Shown here: positions 17,580-27,048 of the stretch, piece by piece
How the letters are laid out: every line of letters starts with the position of its first letter
How positions within the stretch are numbered: the first letter of the stretch is position 1
Assembly: GCA_021832345.1 (NCBI GenBank)
Contig: JAKBKY010000004.1
Span: 36,001 to 100,000 of the forward strand
DNA length: 64,000 bases
Source: a bacterium
GTDB taxonomy: Bacteria; Vulcanimicrobiota; Vulcanimicrobiia; Vulcanimicrobiales; Vulcanimicrobiaceae
Direction of reading: 5' to 3'
The notes under the pieces: model-generated
Seen by the model: only the letters and a program-made list of their open reading frames with translations
Told to the model about the DNA's origin: nothing
The model's database searches: none
Made by a program: the position numbers and the translations under genes

Positions 17580-18773
17580 ATGGCGCGCGAACTTCACCGA
17601 GCCGGCATCGCGACCGATTCGCTCGAGGAGACGCTCGGAGGCGTCGCGACGGCCATCGGGCTTGAGGTCCAAATCTTCGCTCTGCCCACCAACATCACGA
17701 TCGCGCTGGGGCCGCAGTCACACCAGCGCCTGATCATGTTGCGTCTGGCACCGAGCGCCGTCAACCTTCGGCGTATCGGCTTGCTGAACGAGGTTTACGA
17801 CGACGTCTTAGCCGGCCGTTTGGACTACCGCCAGGCCTCGCAGCTCCTCGCCGGTATCGATCGCCGCGTCGCCGGCAAACCGCCGCTGCTGCGGGTCTTC
17901 GCGCTCGCACTCGTCGCGATCGGGGTAGCCATCGTGCTTGGAGCCGGCATCAGAGAGCTTGTGGTGGCCGCCCTGATCGGTGCTGCCACCGGCAGCATCG
18001 CGGCCGTCGCAGCCGGAAGTACGGTCGTCAGCCGCCTCTTCGAAGTCATCGCGGCGTTCTGCGCGACGTTGATCGTCGCCGGCTTCACCACGCTCTTCGG
18101 CCCCACCAACATCTACATCTCGATCGTCGCCGGAGTCGTGGTACTCCTACCAGGCTACTCGCTGACCTTGGCGCTCCACGAGCTCGCGAATCAAGAGTTG
18201 GTCGCGGGAACGGCTCGCCTCGGGAAGGTGTTCTCGACGCTCCTGGCTCTGGGTTGCGGCGCGTTGTTAGGCTTTGCTGCGGCCGGGCCCGCCCTCTTGC
18301 GCGTCGGTGACGTGCGGCCACACCCCGTCGCAGCCACGTTCTGGTTCGTCGCGGTGATCGTTATGTCGGTCGGCCTCTCGATCGACCTCGACGCGCGCCT
18401 GCGCGACTTCGTCTGGGTCTTTGCCGCCAGCTTCGTGGCCTTTGCTACGTCGCATCTCTTCGGCTTGCTTCCCATCCACGGCATCGGGGCCTTTGCCGCC
18501 GCTTTTGTTTGCGGCACGGTCGCCAATCTCGGCGCTCGGTTCCTGCGCGTCCCGCAGCCGGTTATGTTGGTCCCGGCGCTCCTGGTCCTTGTGCCCGGCT
18601 CGCTGAGCTACGAGAGCGTCCTCTTCGCCTTCCAACAGAATATCAACTCAGCCCTCATCTTCGCCGCCAACGCCGTGACCGCAGCCATCCTGCTGGTCGC
18701 CGGGCTCTTACTCTCCCAGCTCGTCTTCCCGAGCATGCCGCTACGCGGCTCGCAAGCGCCGACCCGATCGTAA
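17580..18773 (+). CDS. ThrE-family threonine/serine exporter
   Basis: 397 aa. An N-terminal soluble DUF1212-type segment (about residues 1-100) is followed by about ten membrane helices, combining the ThrE N-terminal and C-terminal (DUF3815-type) halves in one chain. Members export threonine and serine across the inner membrane. The ATG at 17580 has only a weak ribosome site and the frame is open upstream to rpsT (62 bp), so the true start could be a little earlier, but no in-frame ATG, GTG or TTG is seen there. Follows rpsT and may share its transcript. Confidence 0.82.
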   Translation: MARELHRAGIATDSLEETLGGVATAIGLEVQIFALPTNITIALGPQSHQRLIMLRLAPSAVNLRRIGLLNEVYDDVLAGRLDYRQASQLLAGIDRRVAGKPPLLRVFALALVAIGVAIVLGAGIRELVVAALIGAATGSIAAVAAGSTVVSRLFEVIAAFCATLIVAGFTTLFGPTNIYISIVAGVVVLLPGYSLTLALHELANQELVAGTARLGKVFSTLLALGCGALLGFAAAGPALLRVGDVRPHPVAATFWFVAVIVMSVGLSIDLDARLRDFVWVFAASFVAFATSHLFGLLPIHGIGAFAAAFVCGTVANLGARFLRVPQPVMLVPALLVLVPGSLSYESVLFAFQQNINSALIFAANAVTAAILLVAGLLLSQLVFPSMPLRGSQAPTRS

Positions 18774-18818
18774 GGACGGCACCTTCCACGCCACCGCCGT
18801 GCATTGAGGATCGCTCCG

Positions 18819-21200
18819 TTACGGATCGACGTTGATAACCAAGCGCGTGGCGCGATCCGCGCGCGCGAGCGGTACCAGGCGCTCCCGAATCGCCGCTCGC
18901 GCCGCGCTCGACCGGTTCGTCTTGAGCAGAAACCGGAAACGCCATTCATCGTTCATGCGTGCGATCGGATACGGAGAGGGACCGAGTACTTCACCGACGT
19001 CGCACCCCTGCAATAGCGTCGCGTAACGCTGCGCCGCCTCTTCGGCGGCCGCGCGCAGCCGGCCGATAGCTCCCAGGGCGATGAGCTGCGTCGCGGGAGG
19101 GTAGGCAAGCATCCGGCGCTCCTCAAGCTCCTGCGCGGCGAAGCCGGCATAATCGTGTGCGGCGGCATACGCGATCGCCGGATGATCGGCCGAGTAGGTC
19201 TGCACGATGGCCTCGCCGGCTCGCACCCGGCCACTGCGTCCGCACACCTGGGTAATCAGCGAAAAGGTGCGTTCTGCCGCTCGAAACTCCGGGACGTGTA
19301 GGCCTAAGTCGGCTGCTACGACGCCGACGAGCGTCACGGTTGGAAAATCCAACCCCTTCGCGACCATCTGCGTCCCAACGAGAACGTCGCCCGCCTCTGC
19401 AAACTCGTCCAGCAGACGAGCATGGTCGCCGATGCGCGTCGTAGTATCCGAATCCATCCGTACAACGTGCGCATGAGGAAACATGTGCAGGACCTCCTGC
19501 GCGACTCGCTCGGTTCCGATTCCAAACTCTCGAATCGTTTGGGCTCCACAACGCGAGCACACGGATGGGAGCGCCGCTCGTAGGTCGCAGTAATGGCAAC
19601 GCAGGATTCCCTCGCTTCGGTGCACGGCGAGAGAGACGCTGCACCGCGTGCAGGTGGGAACGTCGCCACAGGAGCGACAGAGCAAGAAGCCTGCCGTACC
19701 GCGCCGATTAACGAACAGCACACTCTTCTCGCCACGCACGAGGCGATCTTCCAATGCCTGCGCCAAGCGCGCGCTAAAGATGTGCCGGTTCCCGCTTTCA
19801 AACTCCGCCGTCAAGTTGATGACGTGAATGTTGGGCATCTCTGCTTGCGTCGCTCGCGTCTGCAAGCGCACCAGACCCATGCGCCCGCTCGTTGCCGCTG
19901 CATAGCTTTCAAGCGACGGAGTCGCGCTCCCCAGAACCAACACGCCGGCGGCCCGGCGCATCCGCTCGCGCGCAACCTCCACCGCGTGGTAGCGCGGAAC
20001 CGTCTCCTGCTTGTAGGAGGTTTCGTGCGACTCGTCTACGACGATCAATCTCACGTTCTGCAGCGGCGCAAACACAGCGCTCCGTGCGCCGACGACGACG
20101 TCCACCTCGCCGCGCATACAGGCCGCCCAGGCATCGAAGCGCTCGCGATCGGAGAGCGCCGAGTGCAACACCGCTACCCGTCCGCCAAAGGCATCCTCGA
20201 AGCGCCGAGCGGTCTGCGGTGTCAGCGCGATCTCGGGGACGAGCACGATGGCCCTGCCCCCCGCACGCAGAACCCGGTCGATGGCCGCCAAGTAGACGTA
20301 GGTTTTCCCACTGCCGGTAACGCCGAAGAGCAGCAGTTCGCTTGGCTGTTTGGTCGCTAGACGCTCGGCGATCTCATCGATCGCGGCGGCTTGCTCAAGC
20401 GTAGGGCTCACCGCCGGCAACCCGCCGCCGGCAGGAGCTTGGCGGTTCGGGAGGACGTCGGCTTCGCGCAAGGCGCCGGCGCGTACCGCACGCAAGATGG
20501 TCGCCGCCGAGAAGCCGGCCAAAAGCGCTTGCGCGCGCGGCACCCCCGGGCGTTGCGCAACGAAGGCTTGCAAAGCTTCGACTTTCGGGCCGCGCACGGT
20601 CGATTGACCGGGGAACAACACGCGAAGACGAAACTCCCGGCTGCGCGCCGAGGACGAGCGACGCGTTCGACGCAACGCCCCCCCGGCAACCAGCGCCCCG
20701 AGATAGCGTCCCAGTTCTCGACGATCTCCCAAGCGCCGCGCCGCCGGATGCCGCAGGACCCGCTCGCGCGCGAAGCTCAGTGGGAAATCTTCCCATAGCA
20801 GGTCGAGGAGCGCTGCAGGCACCGACGGGTAACCCTCTGCCGAAGGCAATGAGCCCGTTCGTTCAAGCAGTTCGCCGACCTTCGGGACGGACTGCGCGGG
20901 AGCCACGGCTCCGATGGCCTCCCCGAGAGTGCAGACGTAGCGTTCGGCGATGAACCGCGCTAGATGCAAGCCCACGTCGTTAAATGCAGGCAGGTCGCCG
21001 AGTCTTTCGCAAACTGTTTTGATGCGCGGATCGGGATCGATCTCGTGCATCGCCGAGATCACAAACCCGGGAACGGTGCGCGGGCCCAGCGGTACGCAAA
21101 CCACATCGCCGATCTGCAAGGAAAGGTCGCCGGCGTCGTAGGTGAGCGGAAGGTCGAACCGGGACGAGCGGATCGTCGTGAGGACCTCGACAACGTTCAC
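18819..21200 (-). CDS. priA: Primosomal protein N' (replication restart helicase)
   Basis: 793 aa superfamily 2 helicase that reloads the replisome at stalled forks. It has an N-terminal DNA-binding domain, Walker A GVTGSGKT, and Walker B VVDESHET (DESH where E. coli has DEEH). The zinc region has eight cysteines between CRSCGDVPTCTRC and CSRCGAQ. The C-terminal helicase motif QVCGRSGRV is intact. It converges with the ThrE gene (45 bp apart) and lies 6 bp downstream of aroB, so it ends the aro transcript. Confidence 0.96.
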   Translation of the reverse strand: MNVVEVLTTIRSSRFDLPLTYDAGDLSLQIGDVVCVPLGPRTVPGFVISAMHEIDPDPRIKTVCERLGDLPAFNDVGLHLARFIAERYVCTLGEAIGAVAPAQSVPKVGELLERTGSLPSAEGYPSVPAALLDLLWEDFPLSFARERVLRHPAARRLGDRRELGRYLGALVAGGALRRTRRSSSARSREFRLRVLFPGQSTVRGPKVEALQAFVAQRPGVPRAQALLAGFSAATILRAVRAGALREADVLPNRQAPAGGGLPAVSPTLEQAAAIDEIAERLATKQPSELLLFGVTGSGKTYVYLAAIDRVLRAGGRAIVLVPEIALTPQTARRFEDAFGGRVAVLHSALSDRERFDAWAACMRGEVDVVVGARSAVFAPLQNVRLIVVDESHETSYKQETVPRYHAVEVARERMRRAAGVLVLGSATPSLESYAAATSGRMGLVRLQTRATQAEMPNIHVINLTAEFESGNRHIFSARLAQALEDRLVRGEKSVLFVNRRGTAGFLLCRSCGDVPTCTRCSVSLAVHRSEGILRCHYCDLRAALPSVCSRCGAQTIREFGIGTERVAQEVLHMFPHAHVVRMDSDTTTRIGDHARLLDEFAEAGDVLVGTQMVAKGLDFPTVTLVGVVAADLGLHVPEFRAAERTFSLITQVCGRSGRVRAGEAIVQTYSADHPAIAYAAAHDYAGFAAQELEERRMLAYPPATQLIALGAIGRLRAAAEEAAQRYATLLQGCDVGEVLGPSPYPIARMNDEWRFRFLLKTNRSSAARAAIRERLVPLARADRATRLVINVDP

Positions 21201-21206
21201 GATCGA

Positions 21207-22304
21207 TTAGCCGGCCGCGCCGGGGCGCAGACGCACGCGCTCCAGTACGTTACGCACCGTCGCGCGTCGGGCGACGATGCCATGCTCGACATCACCGATG
21301 GCGCGTGGCAGAACAAAACGCAGACGCCCCTTCCGCACCTTCTTGTCGGCGCCCATCGCTGCCAGCGTCGCGTCGACATCCAGAGCGGCGTGCATCGGCA
21401 GTCTAAGCAACGCCAAGAGCGCCAGCACGCGCAGGTGTTCTTCTTCGCTAAAGCGCCCCAGACGCAGCGCCAGCATGCCCGCAGCGCGCAACCCCACCGC
21501 TACGGCAGCGCCGTGTGACATACGATAGCCGCCGGCACGTTCGAAGGCATGGGCAAAGGTATGTCCGAGGTTAAGCAACTCCCGGTCGCCGGCTTCCAAG
21601 CGATCGTCTCGCACGATGGCGGCCTTGATGCGAATCGCATCGACGACGATGCTCTCCCACGGCCAGCGATAGAATGGATGTGCAGCCAGCGTCTCGAGTC
21701 CTTCGAACAAGTCGCCGCCTTCGATGATCGCCGCCTTGACGATCTCCGCTAACCCTTCGCGAAGGTGTCGATAGGGTAGCGTCTGCAACGCGTCGAGGTC
21801 GCAGAACACGGCAACCGGGTCGCGAAATGCGCCGGCGAGATTCTTGCCGCCGGCCAAGTCCACGCCGGTCTTTCCTCCAATGGCCGCGTCGACCATCGCC
21901 ACGAGCGACGTGGCTACGTGCGCATACGCGGTGCCCCGCATATAGGTGGCCGCCGCAAACCCGAAGAGATCGCTTGCGACGCCTCCGCCCACGCCGATCA
22001 ACAACGTTGTTCGCTCCGCTCCCACCGTCGTGAGCCCATCGAGGACCACTTCGAGGGTCGACAGTCGCTTGCGCCGTTCTCCTAACGCAAAGGCGAGAAG
22101 CCTTGCCTGCGGGCGCAAGCGGCGCACGAGCCGCTGTGCAATCGTTCGGACCGCCGGATTGGCATCGCAGAGAACGACGACGTCCCGATACGAACGCGAC
22201 AACAGAAACTCATTCATGCACCCAACGACGCCGGGAGCAACGATGATCGGATAACCGAGGGCCTCGTCGGCGACTACAGTTCGATCTTTTTCTTGTGCAA
22301 CCAC
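21207..22304 (-). CDS. aroB: 3-dehydroquinate synthase
   Basis: 365 aa. It converts DAHP to 3-dehydroquinate with NAD and a divalent metal, the second shikimate step. The NAD-binding GVGGGVASDLFGFAAATYMRG region and the metal-ligand regions EGLAEIVKAA and NLGHTFAHAFE with SHGAAVAVG are present. The start is taken as GTG at 22304, overlapping the end of aroK by 31 bp; no ATG is available near the expected N-terminus. Confidence 0.95.
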   Translation of the reverse strand: MVAQEKDRTVVADEALGYPIIVAPGVVGCMNEFLLSRSYRDVVVLCDANPAVRTIAQRLVRRLRPQARLLAFALGERRKRLSTLEVVLDGLTTVGAERTTLLIGVGGGVASDLFGFAAATYMRGTAYAHVATSLVAMVDAAIGGKTGVDLAGGKNLAGAFRDPVAVFCDLDALQTLPYRHLREGLAEIVKAAIIEGGDLFEGLETLAAHPFYRWPWESIVVDAIRIKAAIVRDDRLEAGDRELLNLGHTFAHAFERAGGYRMSHGAAVAVGLRAAGMLALRLGRFSEEEHLRVLALLALLRLPMHAALDVDATLAAMGADKKVRKGRLRFVLPRAIGDVEHGIVARRATVRNVLERVRLRPGAAG

Positions 22305-22798
22305 TCGATGATCTGATCGACGATCTGCACCCCGGAGAGTTCGTCCGCTTCGACGACAAGATCGGCATGCGCGTACTGCGGCATGCGCTTGACATAGAGT
22401 TCCTTGATCTTCTGCAGCGAGGGATTCGGACCAAGCAGCGGTCGAACGCGGGTGCTGCGCCGGAGGCGGCCCAACACCTGTTCCGGAGCGACTTTAATGA
22501 AGACGCGATAGGCCTTCTTCTTGAGCAGCTTGAGCGTAGGTTCGTGCGTCACCGCACCGCCGCCCAGCGCCACGATGCCCGGGAGCTCCTCTTCAAGGAC
22601 GTGCGCGATCGCATCGTACTCGTAGGCGCGAAACTGGGGCTCGCCCTGCGCATAGAAAATGTCCGAGATCGCTCCATGGCGTTCGACCACGAGATCGTCG
22701 ATGTCAAAGAACGCGCACCCAAGTTTGCGCGCCAAGCGTTTGCCGATCGTAGACTTTCCCGAGGCCATAAAGCCGACGAGGGCCACATGACGTTTCAT
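22274..22798 (-). CDS. aroK: Shikimate kinase
   Basis: 174 aa. It phosphorylates shikimate at the 3-position. The P-loop is GFMASGKST (residues 9-17), the shikimate-binding region is DIDDLVVERHG, and GGGAVTH follows. RPLLG marks the lid. It starts with an ATGA overlap with aroC and is overlapped by aroB, giving the order aroC-aroK-aroB-priA. Confidence 0.95.
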   Translation of the reverse strand: MKRHVALVGFMASGKSTIGKRLARKLGCAFFDIDDLVVERHGAISDIFYAQGEPQFRAYEYDAIAHVLEEELPGIVALGGGAVTHEPTLKLLKKKAYRVFIKVAPEQVLGRLRRSTRVRPLLGPNPSLQKIKELYVKRMPQYAHADLVVEADELSGVQIVDQIIEWLHKKKIEL

Positions 22799-23961
22799 TC
22801 CACAGACTCCTGTATCGTCGTGAAGAGGTCGGCCGCGCAGGCCTGCGAACGCCGAAGGTTGTCGAGCGTCTCATCGATCGAATCACCTCCGTACTTTTCC
22901 AGTATCGGCGCCGTCAACGCCAGGCGCACCATCGCTTCGCCGACAATGGCTGCCGCCGGCACGACGCAGACATCACTGCGCACGATCGTGGCGGTAGCCT
23001 GCGAGCCCTCGTGAAGGTTGACGGACGGGAGGGCGCGCACCAAGGTCGGAATCGGTTTCACCGAGACGCGCAGGGTGATGGGCTGGCCGTTGCTCATTCC
23101 GCCCTCGATGCCGCCGGCACGGTTGCTTGGGCGCACCACATCGCCGTCCCGCATGACAAAGAGATCGTGCGCCTGCGAACCAGGCTTCCGGGCAACGGCG
23201 GCACCGAGGCCCACCTCGACCGCTTTGGCGCTCTGCATGCCCATGAGCGCGCCTGCAAGAATACCGTCCAAGCGAAGCTCCGGTTGACGATTACTGCCGA
23301 TCCCCACCGGCATACCGTCGACACGAACGACGAACTGACCGCCAAGCGTATCGCCCGCCGTCTTCGCGGCATCGATCGCAGCCACCATGCGTGCGGCGGT
23401 CGGCGCATGCGGGCATCGGACCGGGCTCTCTTCGAAGCTGCTCAGATCGAGGACATCGAACTCCGGCGCGGCGACATCACCGATGCTCTGAACATAGGAG
23501 TGCGTCACAATGCCCAGCGCCTCAAGGAACTGCGCGCAGATCGCGCCCAGACAGACGCGCATCGCCGTCTCGCGAGCGCTGGCGCGCTCCAACACGTTGC
23601 GCAGGTCCGTGTGGCCATACTTCAAAGCGCCGGCATAATCGGCATGCCCCGGACGCGGATTGGTCAGCGGCTTCCCGGAGCCCGAGACGGGGTCCATGAG
23701 CGCGCGGACGTTCTCGAAATCGCGGTTGCGAATGGTCACCGCGATCGGCGAACCGAGGGTCGCGCCTCCCCGCAGCCCGGCGAGGAACTCCACGCGATCC
23801 TGCTCGATCTTCATCCGGCTGCCACGACCGTGTCCACCTTGGCGTCGCGCGAGGGTCGCGTCGATCCGCCCCACATCGATGCTCAGACGGGCGGGCAATC
23901 CATCCAGGATGCCCACGAGCGCGGGGCCATGGGACTCACCGGCGGTCAAGTAACGGAACAT
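22795..23961 (-). CDS. aroC: Chorismate synthase
   Basis: 388 aa. It uses reduced FMN to convert EPSP to chorismate, the last shared step of aromatic synthesis. Signatures GESHGPALVGILDGLP at the N-terminus, GRGSRMKIEQD and the RASARETA block are all present. First gene of the aro cluster; 130 bp separate it from the end of pilQ, and this gap may carry its promoter. aroA, aroE and aroQ are not in the window. Confidence 0.97.
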   Translation of the reverse strand: MFRYLTAGESHGPALVGILDGLPARLSIDVGRIDATLARRQGGHGRGSRMKIEQDRVEFLAGLRGGATLGSPIAVTIRNRDFENVRALMDPVSGSGKPLTNPRPGHADYAGALKYGHTDLRNVLERASARETAMRVCLGAICAQFLEALGIVTHSYVQSIGDVAAPEFDVLDLSSFEESPVRCPHAPTAARMVAAIDAAKTAGDTLGGQFVVRVDGMPVGIGSNRQPELRLDGILAGALMGMQSAKAVEVGLGAAVARKPGSQAHDLFVMRDGDVVRPSNRAGGIEGGMSNGQPITLRVSVKPIPTLVRALPSVNLHEGSQATATIVRSDVCVVPAAAIVGEAMVRLALTAPILEKYGGDSIDETLDNLRRSQACAADLFTTIQESVE

Positions 23962-24091
23962 CGTTCGGGAAGGGGTTAGAGAGCCGATGCACAGGCGCCT
24001 CCTTCAGCGGGTTGCGGGAAAAGGCTGGTGCGGCTATCACGCCGACCGCGTCATTTCAGCAACGAGCGACGACGAAAGCGACCAAAGCCCG

Positions 24092-25471
24092 TTAGCGGGA
24101 TTCGGCGGAGGCACCCGCTTTCAAAATGTGCGGCGTAATAAAGAAGACCACCTCGTCGCGTTCCCGGCGCATCATCTTGTTGCGAAAGAAGGCTCCCAGG
24201 ATCGGAATGTCTCCTAAGCCCGGGATCTTCGAGATCGTTTGGGCGCTCACGTCACGCAAGAGTCCGCCTAAGACGATCGTTTCGTCGTCACGCACGCGCA
24301 ACGTAGAATCGATTTTCCGGTTTCCGATGATGGGATAGCCGTTACTGCTTAAGCCCTCGATCTCACTGTATTCTGGATGCAGATCGGCGGTCACACTGCC
24401 GTCACTGCCGATGGTTGGGGTAAGACGCAGCTTCACGCCGACATCCAGAAAGCGCACCTGCGCTCCGACGAAAGCCGTCCCGTCGTAGGTGACTGGGAAC
24501 GTTTGCCCGATCAACAGATCCGCCTCGTGATTATTTAACGTGACCAGCTTCGGCGTAGCCAAGATGTGCGCTTGACCGCTCGTAACCAGAGCGTTGAGGC
24601 GGACGTTGAGGGCCAGCGCCTTGCCGGTAAAGGCATACGTCGCGGCTCCGGCAATCGGCGCTCCCGAGAGCGAGAGGCCGCCGAACTCCAGGCCAACGTC
24701 GCTTGAGGCGTTGATCGGCTCGATATCCACGACCTTGACTTCGAAGAGAACCTGCGGTCCGGCCACGTCGATCTTGCGGACCAGCGTTGCAACCGCACCG
24801 CGGGCTTGCGTATCGCCTCCGATCAGCACCGCGTTCTGCCCTTCATCGACCGAGAGAACGGCACTGCCGACGACGCCGCGAATCTCTTTCACCGCTTCAT
24901 CTGCGCGCAAGTAGCGCAGGCGCACGACCTGTGTCGCCCTTGGCCGGCGCCTCCGTGCATCGAGCGCAGCAATGAGGGTGCGCGCGCGGCGCAATGTAGG
25001 ACCGTCGCCGCTGACGACAACCGCTCCGGTACGATGATCCGCAAGAATGACCGTACCCTCGGCGAGCGCAGGGACGAGCTCCTTGGCAACCTGCTGCGGT
25101 CGCGCATGCTTCAAACGGAACACGGCAGTTCTCGTTCCGAGCGCGCCTGCGCTTGCGTCCGAACGACGATCCAGTGCCCGCGCAGTGCCGACGATGAGGA
25201 TGCCCGAACGATCTCGTACGGCCAAGCCCTGCGATCGGACGAGGACGCCTAAGGCCTGTTGAAAGGTGACGCGGTGAAGGTGGACGGTGATGCGCTCGTC
25301 CTTCAAGGACGAGTCCGCCACGACGTTGACGCCGGCCTGCGCCGCAAGCAACGTTAAAACGTCCGCCACACGCGCGTCGTGGACATCGAGTGAGAGCAGC
25401 CCCACCGCGCGGGCGGGCATACTCCCAAGAGCATACGCCAAGATCAACAGGTACGGGAGAAGGCGCCTCAT
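24092..25471 (-). CDS. pilQ: Secretin, PilQ-like outer-membrane channel
   Basis: 459 aa from the ATG at 25471 (ATGA overlap with the pilP-like gene). A signal peptide is followed by a short N0/STN-like domain (LSLDVHDARVADVLTLLAAQ), N1-type repeats and the C-terminal secretin domain with the signature GGLLRDVSAQTISKIPGLGD and IPILGAFF. It would form the outer-membrane pore through which the pilus passes. It is short compared with proteobacterial PilQ (about 700 aa), lacking the AMIN domains. Last gene of the pilus operon. Confidence 0.9.
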   Translation of the reverse strand: MRRLLPYLLILAYALGSMPARAVGLLSLDVHDARVADVLTLLAAQAGVNVVADSSLKDERITVHLHRVTFQQALGVLVRSQGLAVRDRSGILIVGTARALDRRSDASAGALGTRTAVFRLKHARPQQVAKELVPALAEGTVILADHRTGAVVVSGDGPTLRRARTLIAALDARRRRPRATQVVRLRYLRADEAVKEIRGVVGSAVLSVDEGQNAVLIGGDTQARGAVATLVRKIDVAGPQVLFEVKVVDIEPINASSDVGLEFGGLSLSGAPIAGAATYAFTGKALALNVRLNALVTSGQAHILATPKLVTLNNHEADLLIGQTFPVTYDGTAFVGAQVRFLDVGVKLRLTPTIGSDGSVTADLHPEYSEIEGLSSNGYPIIGNRKIDSTLRVRDDETIVLGGLLRDVSAQTISKIPGLGDIPILGAFFRNKMMRRERDEVVFFITPHILKAGASAESR

Positions 25472-25911
25472 CGCTGCGCCGCGACGAAGGTAAGCCGACG
25501 GCCGTCGGCCAGGACGATCGAGCCGCGCCCGATGGAGAGAACTCGCGTTCCGAGAAGGCGCTGTCCGGACCGAACGACAACGATCTTTCCGCCGAACGCA
25601 AGCAAGGCGCGGGCGTGATCGCCCACCGATGTGGCTACTAACTGGAGATCTCCGGTCTGCGCCCCTAGTGCAAAGATCCGCTTCTGCGAACGCACCAACG
25701 GCACAAACGGATCGCGCGAGAGCGCAATGCGCCGATCCGGCGCAGCGAGATGCCCGGCCCAGACGCGGAGCGCCACGCCGCCGACCCGAGGTACGGCATG
25801 CAGCGCGACTGCCGGACGCAGCGCCAACGGTAAGAGGAGCAGGGCGCTGACGCAAGCGACGACTGCCAGACGCAGGCGCCAGCGCCGTCCGGCGTCATCG
25901 AGCGGCTGCAT
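25468..25911 (-). CDS. PilP-like inner-membrane pilus protein (tentative)
   Basis: 147 aa. One N-terminal membrane helix (about residues 14-37) precedes a small beta-rich periplasmic domain with IALSRDPFVPL, similar in layout to PilP or GspC homology-region proteins that link the inner-membrane platform to the secretin. The DPF box is common to such proteins. Position between a PilO-like gene and the secretin supports the role. Overlaps the pilO-like gene by 17 bp. No lipobox, unlike proteobacterial PilP. Confidence 0.6.
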   Translation of the reverse strand: MQPLDDAGRRWRLRLAVVACVSALLLLPLALRPAVALHAVPRVGGVALRVWAGHLAAPDRRIALSRDPFVPLVRSQKRIFALGAQTGDLQLVATSVGDHARALLAFGGKIVVVRSGQRLLGTRVLSIGRGSIVLADGRRLTFVAAQR

Positions 25912-26485
25912 GATGAACCTCCCCGGCCGTCGGCAAAGCGGTTACGCGCATGACGTCGATCTGAATCGTTGCGATGACGGTTCTTCCATTCGGATCGGAG
26001 ACATCAAAGGCCACCGGGTGCACGTCGATCAAGGGATTTCCGGCTGACAGCGTCTCGACGAAAGCCAAGAGTGGCGCGAACCTGCCTTCGACCGTCAACC
26101 CAACCGGCATCGCCGCAAGGCCCGCATGCGCGTCGGCAGGCGCGGCTCGCGGGCGAATCTGCACGATGTGCACCCGAAGGCGGTGCGCAAGATGATCGAA
26201 CCAACGTACCGCCTGGCCCATCGTCGCCCCCTGCCCACGCGAGGTGATCTTGGCCACGTCAGCGCGGATCAGCCGATCTCGCTCCCGTAGCGGCACGGCT
26301 TGCGCGAGAATCTCTCTGTCGGAAACGATTCGAGCATAGCTCCGTTCGCTGACTGAGAGGACCTTCCATACCTGTCGTTCGTAGCTCCGAACCACACCGA
26401 TGTAGCCCAAGCAGAGCACGACGAAGACGCCGATCCACGCCACGCGAATGTCGCGCATCGCCATCATCCGTGAGTTGAACATCAT
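25895..26485 (-). CDS. PilO-like pilus assembly protein
   Basis: 196 aa. A single membrane helix near residues 15-30, then a coiled-coil stretch and an alpha/beta periplasmic domain (GLTVEGRFAPLLAFVETLSA, the usual PilO type segment). PilO pairs with PilN in the alignment complex. The ATG at 26485 overlaps the pilN-like stop as ATGA. Assignment rests on architecture, size and position. Confidence 0.7.
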   Translation of the reverse strand: MMFNSRMMAMRDIRVAWIGVFVVLCLGYIGVVRSYERQVWKVLSVSERSYARIVSDREILAQAVPLRERDRLIRADVAKITSRGQGATMGQAVRWFDHLAHRLRVHIVQIRPRAAPADAHAGLAAMPVGLTVEGRFAPLLAFVETLSAGNPLIDVHPVAFDVSDPNGRTVIATIQIDVMRVTALPTAGEVHHAAAR

Positions 26486-27048
26486 GGCCGAGCCTCCAGA
26501 CGAACCATAAAGGTGAGCAGGCTCATCCCTGCGGTGTGCATGCGCCGGACGCTGCCCAGACGCGCCGTCGTGACGCCTCGTCGCCTCCCAAATGCCTCAA
26601 GCAGCGTTGCTAGCGAGGCGAGATCGAGAGAGCGCCCTTGGAGCACGTCAGCCTTCCCTTCGTGGCCAAGTTTTGTCAGCCAGATGTGATCGGGAACGCG
26701 ATGCACGATAGCGGCGATGCGACCGGCTTCACGCCGGCCCGATCTACGAATCCGATGCAGCCGGCGATCAAACGCAGCCAGAGCGTGGACGCGCCGTGCC
26801 TGGTTGCGTAACATGGCAGTCTCCCGATCCAAGCGCACGAGGCGCTCACGCAAGTTTGCACGCACCTGACGGGCGTGGGCTAGACGCACGCTTTCGACGG
26901 CCCACGCACCCGTCAGCGTGGCGATGGTACAAGCCAAAGCCAGAGCGACCGGAACGAAGCGTTCACTCATGCGCCACGAGCAGATCCGCTCGATCCACAT
27001 CGGCTGCGGATCGTGTAAGAAGTCAAACCTCACGGAACGCTGCTCCAT
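26482..27048 (-). CDS. PilN-like pilus assembly protein
   Basis: 188 aa from the ATG at 27048, inside the end of the pilM-like gene. The short N-terminal cytoplasmic segment contains VRFDFLHD, comparable to the INLLP segment by which PilN binds PilM. One membrane helix (about residues 30-50) and a coiled coil rich in Arg and Leu precede the PilN-type domain. Next gene overlaps by 4 bp. Confidence 0.72.
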   Translation of the reverse strand: MEQRSVRFDFLHDPQPMWIERICSWRMSERFVPVALALACTIATLTGAWAVESVRLAHARQVRANLRERLVRLDRETAMLRNQARRVHALAAFDRRLHRIRRSGRREAGRIAAIVHRVPDHIWLTKLGHEGKADVLQGRSLDLASLATLLEAFGRRRGVTTARLGSVRRMHTAGMSLLTFMVRLEARP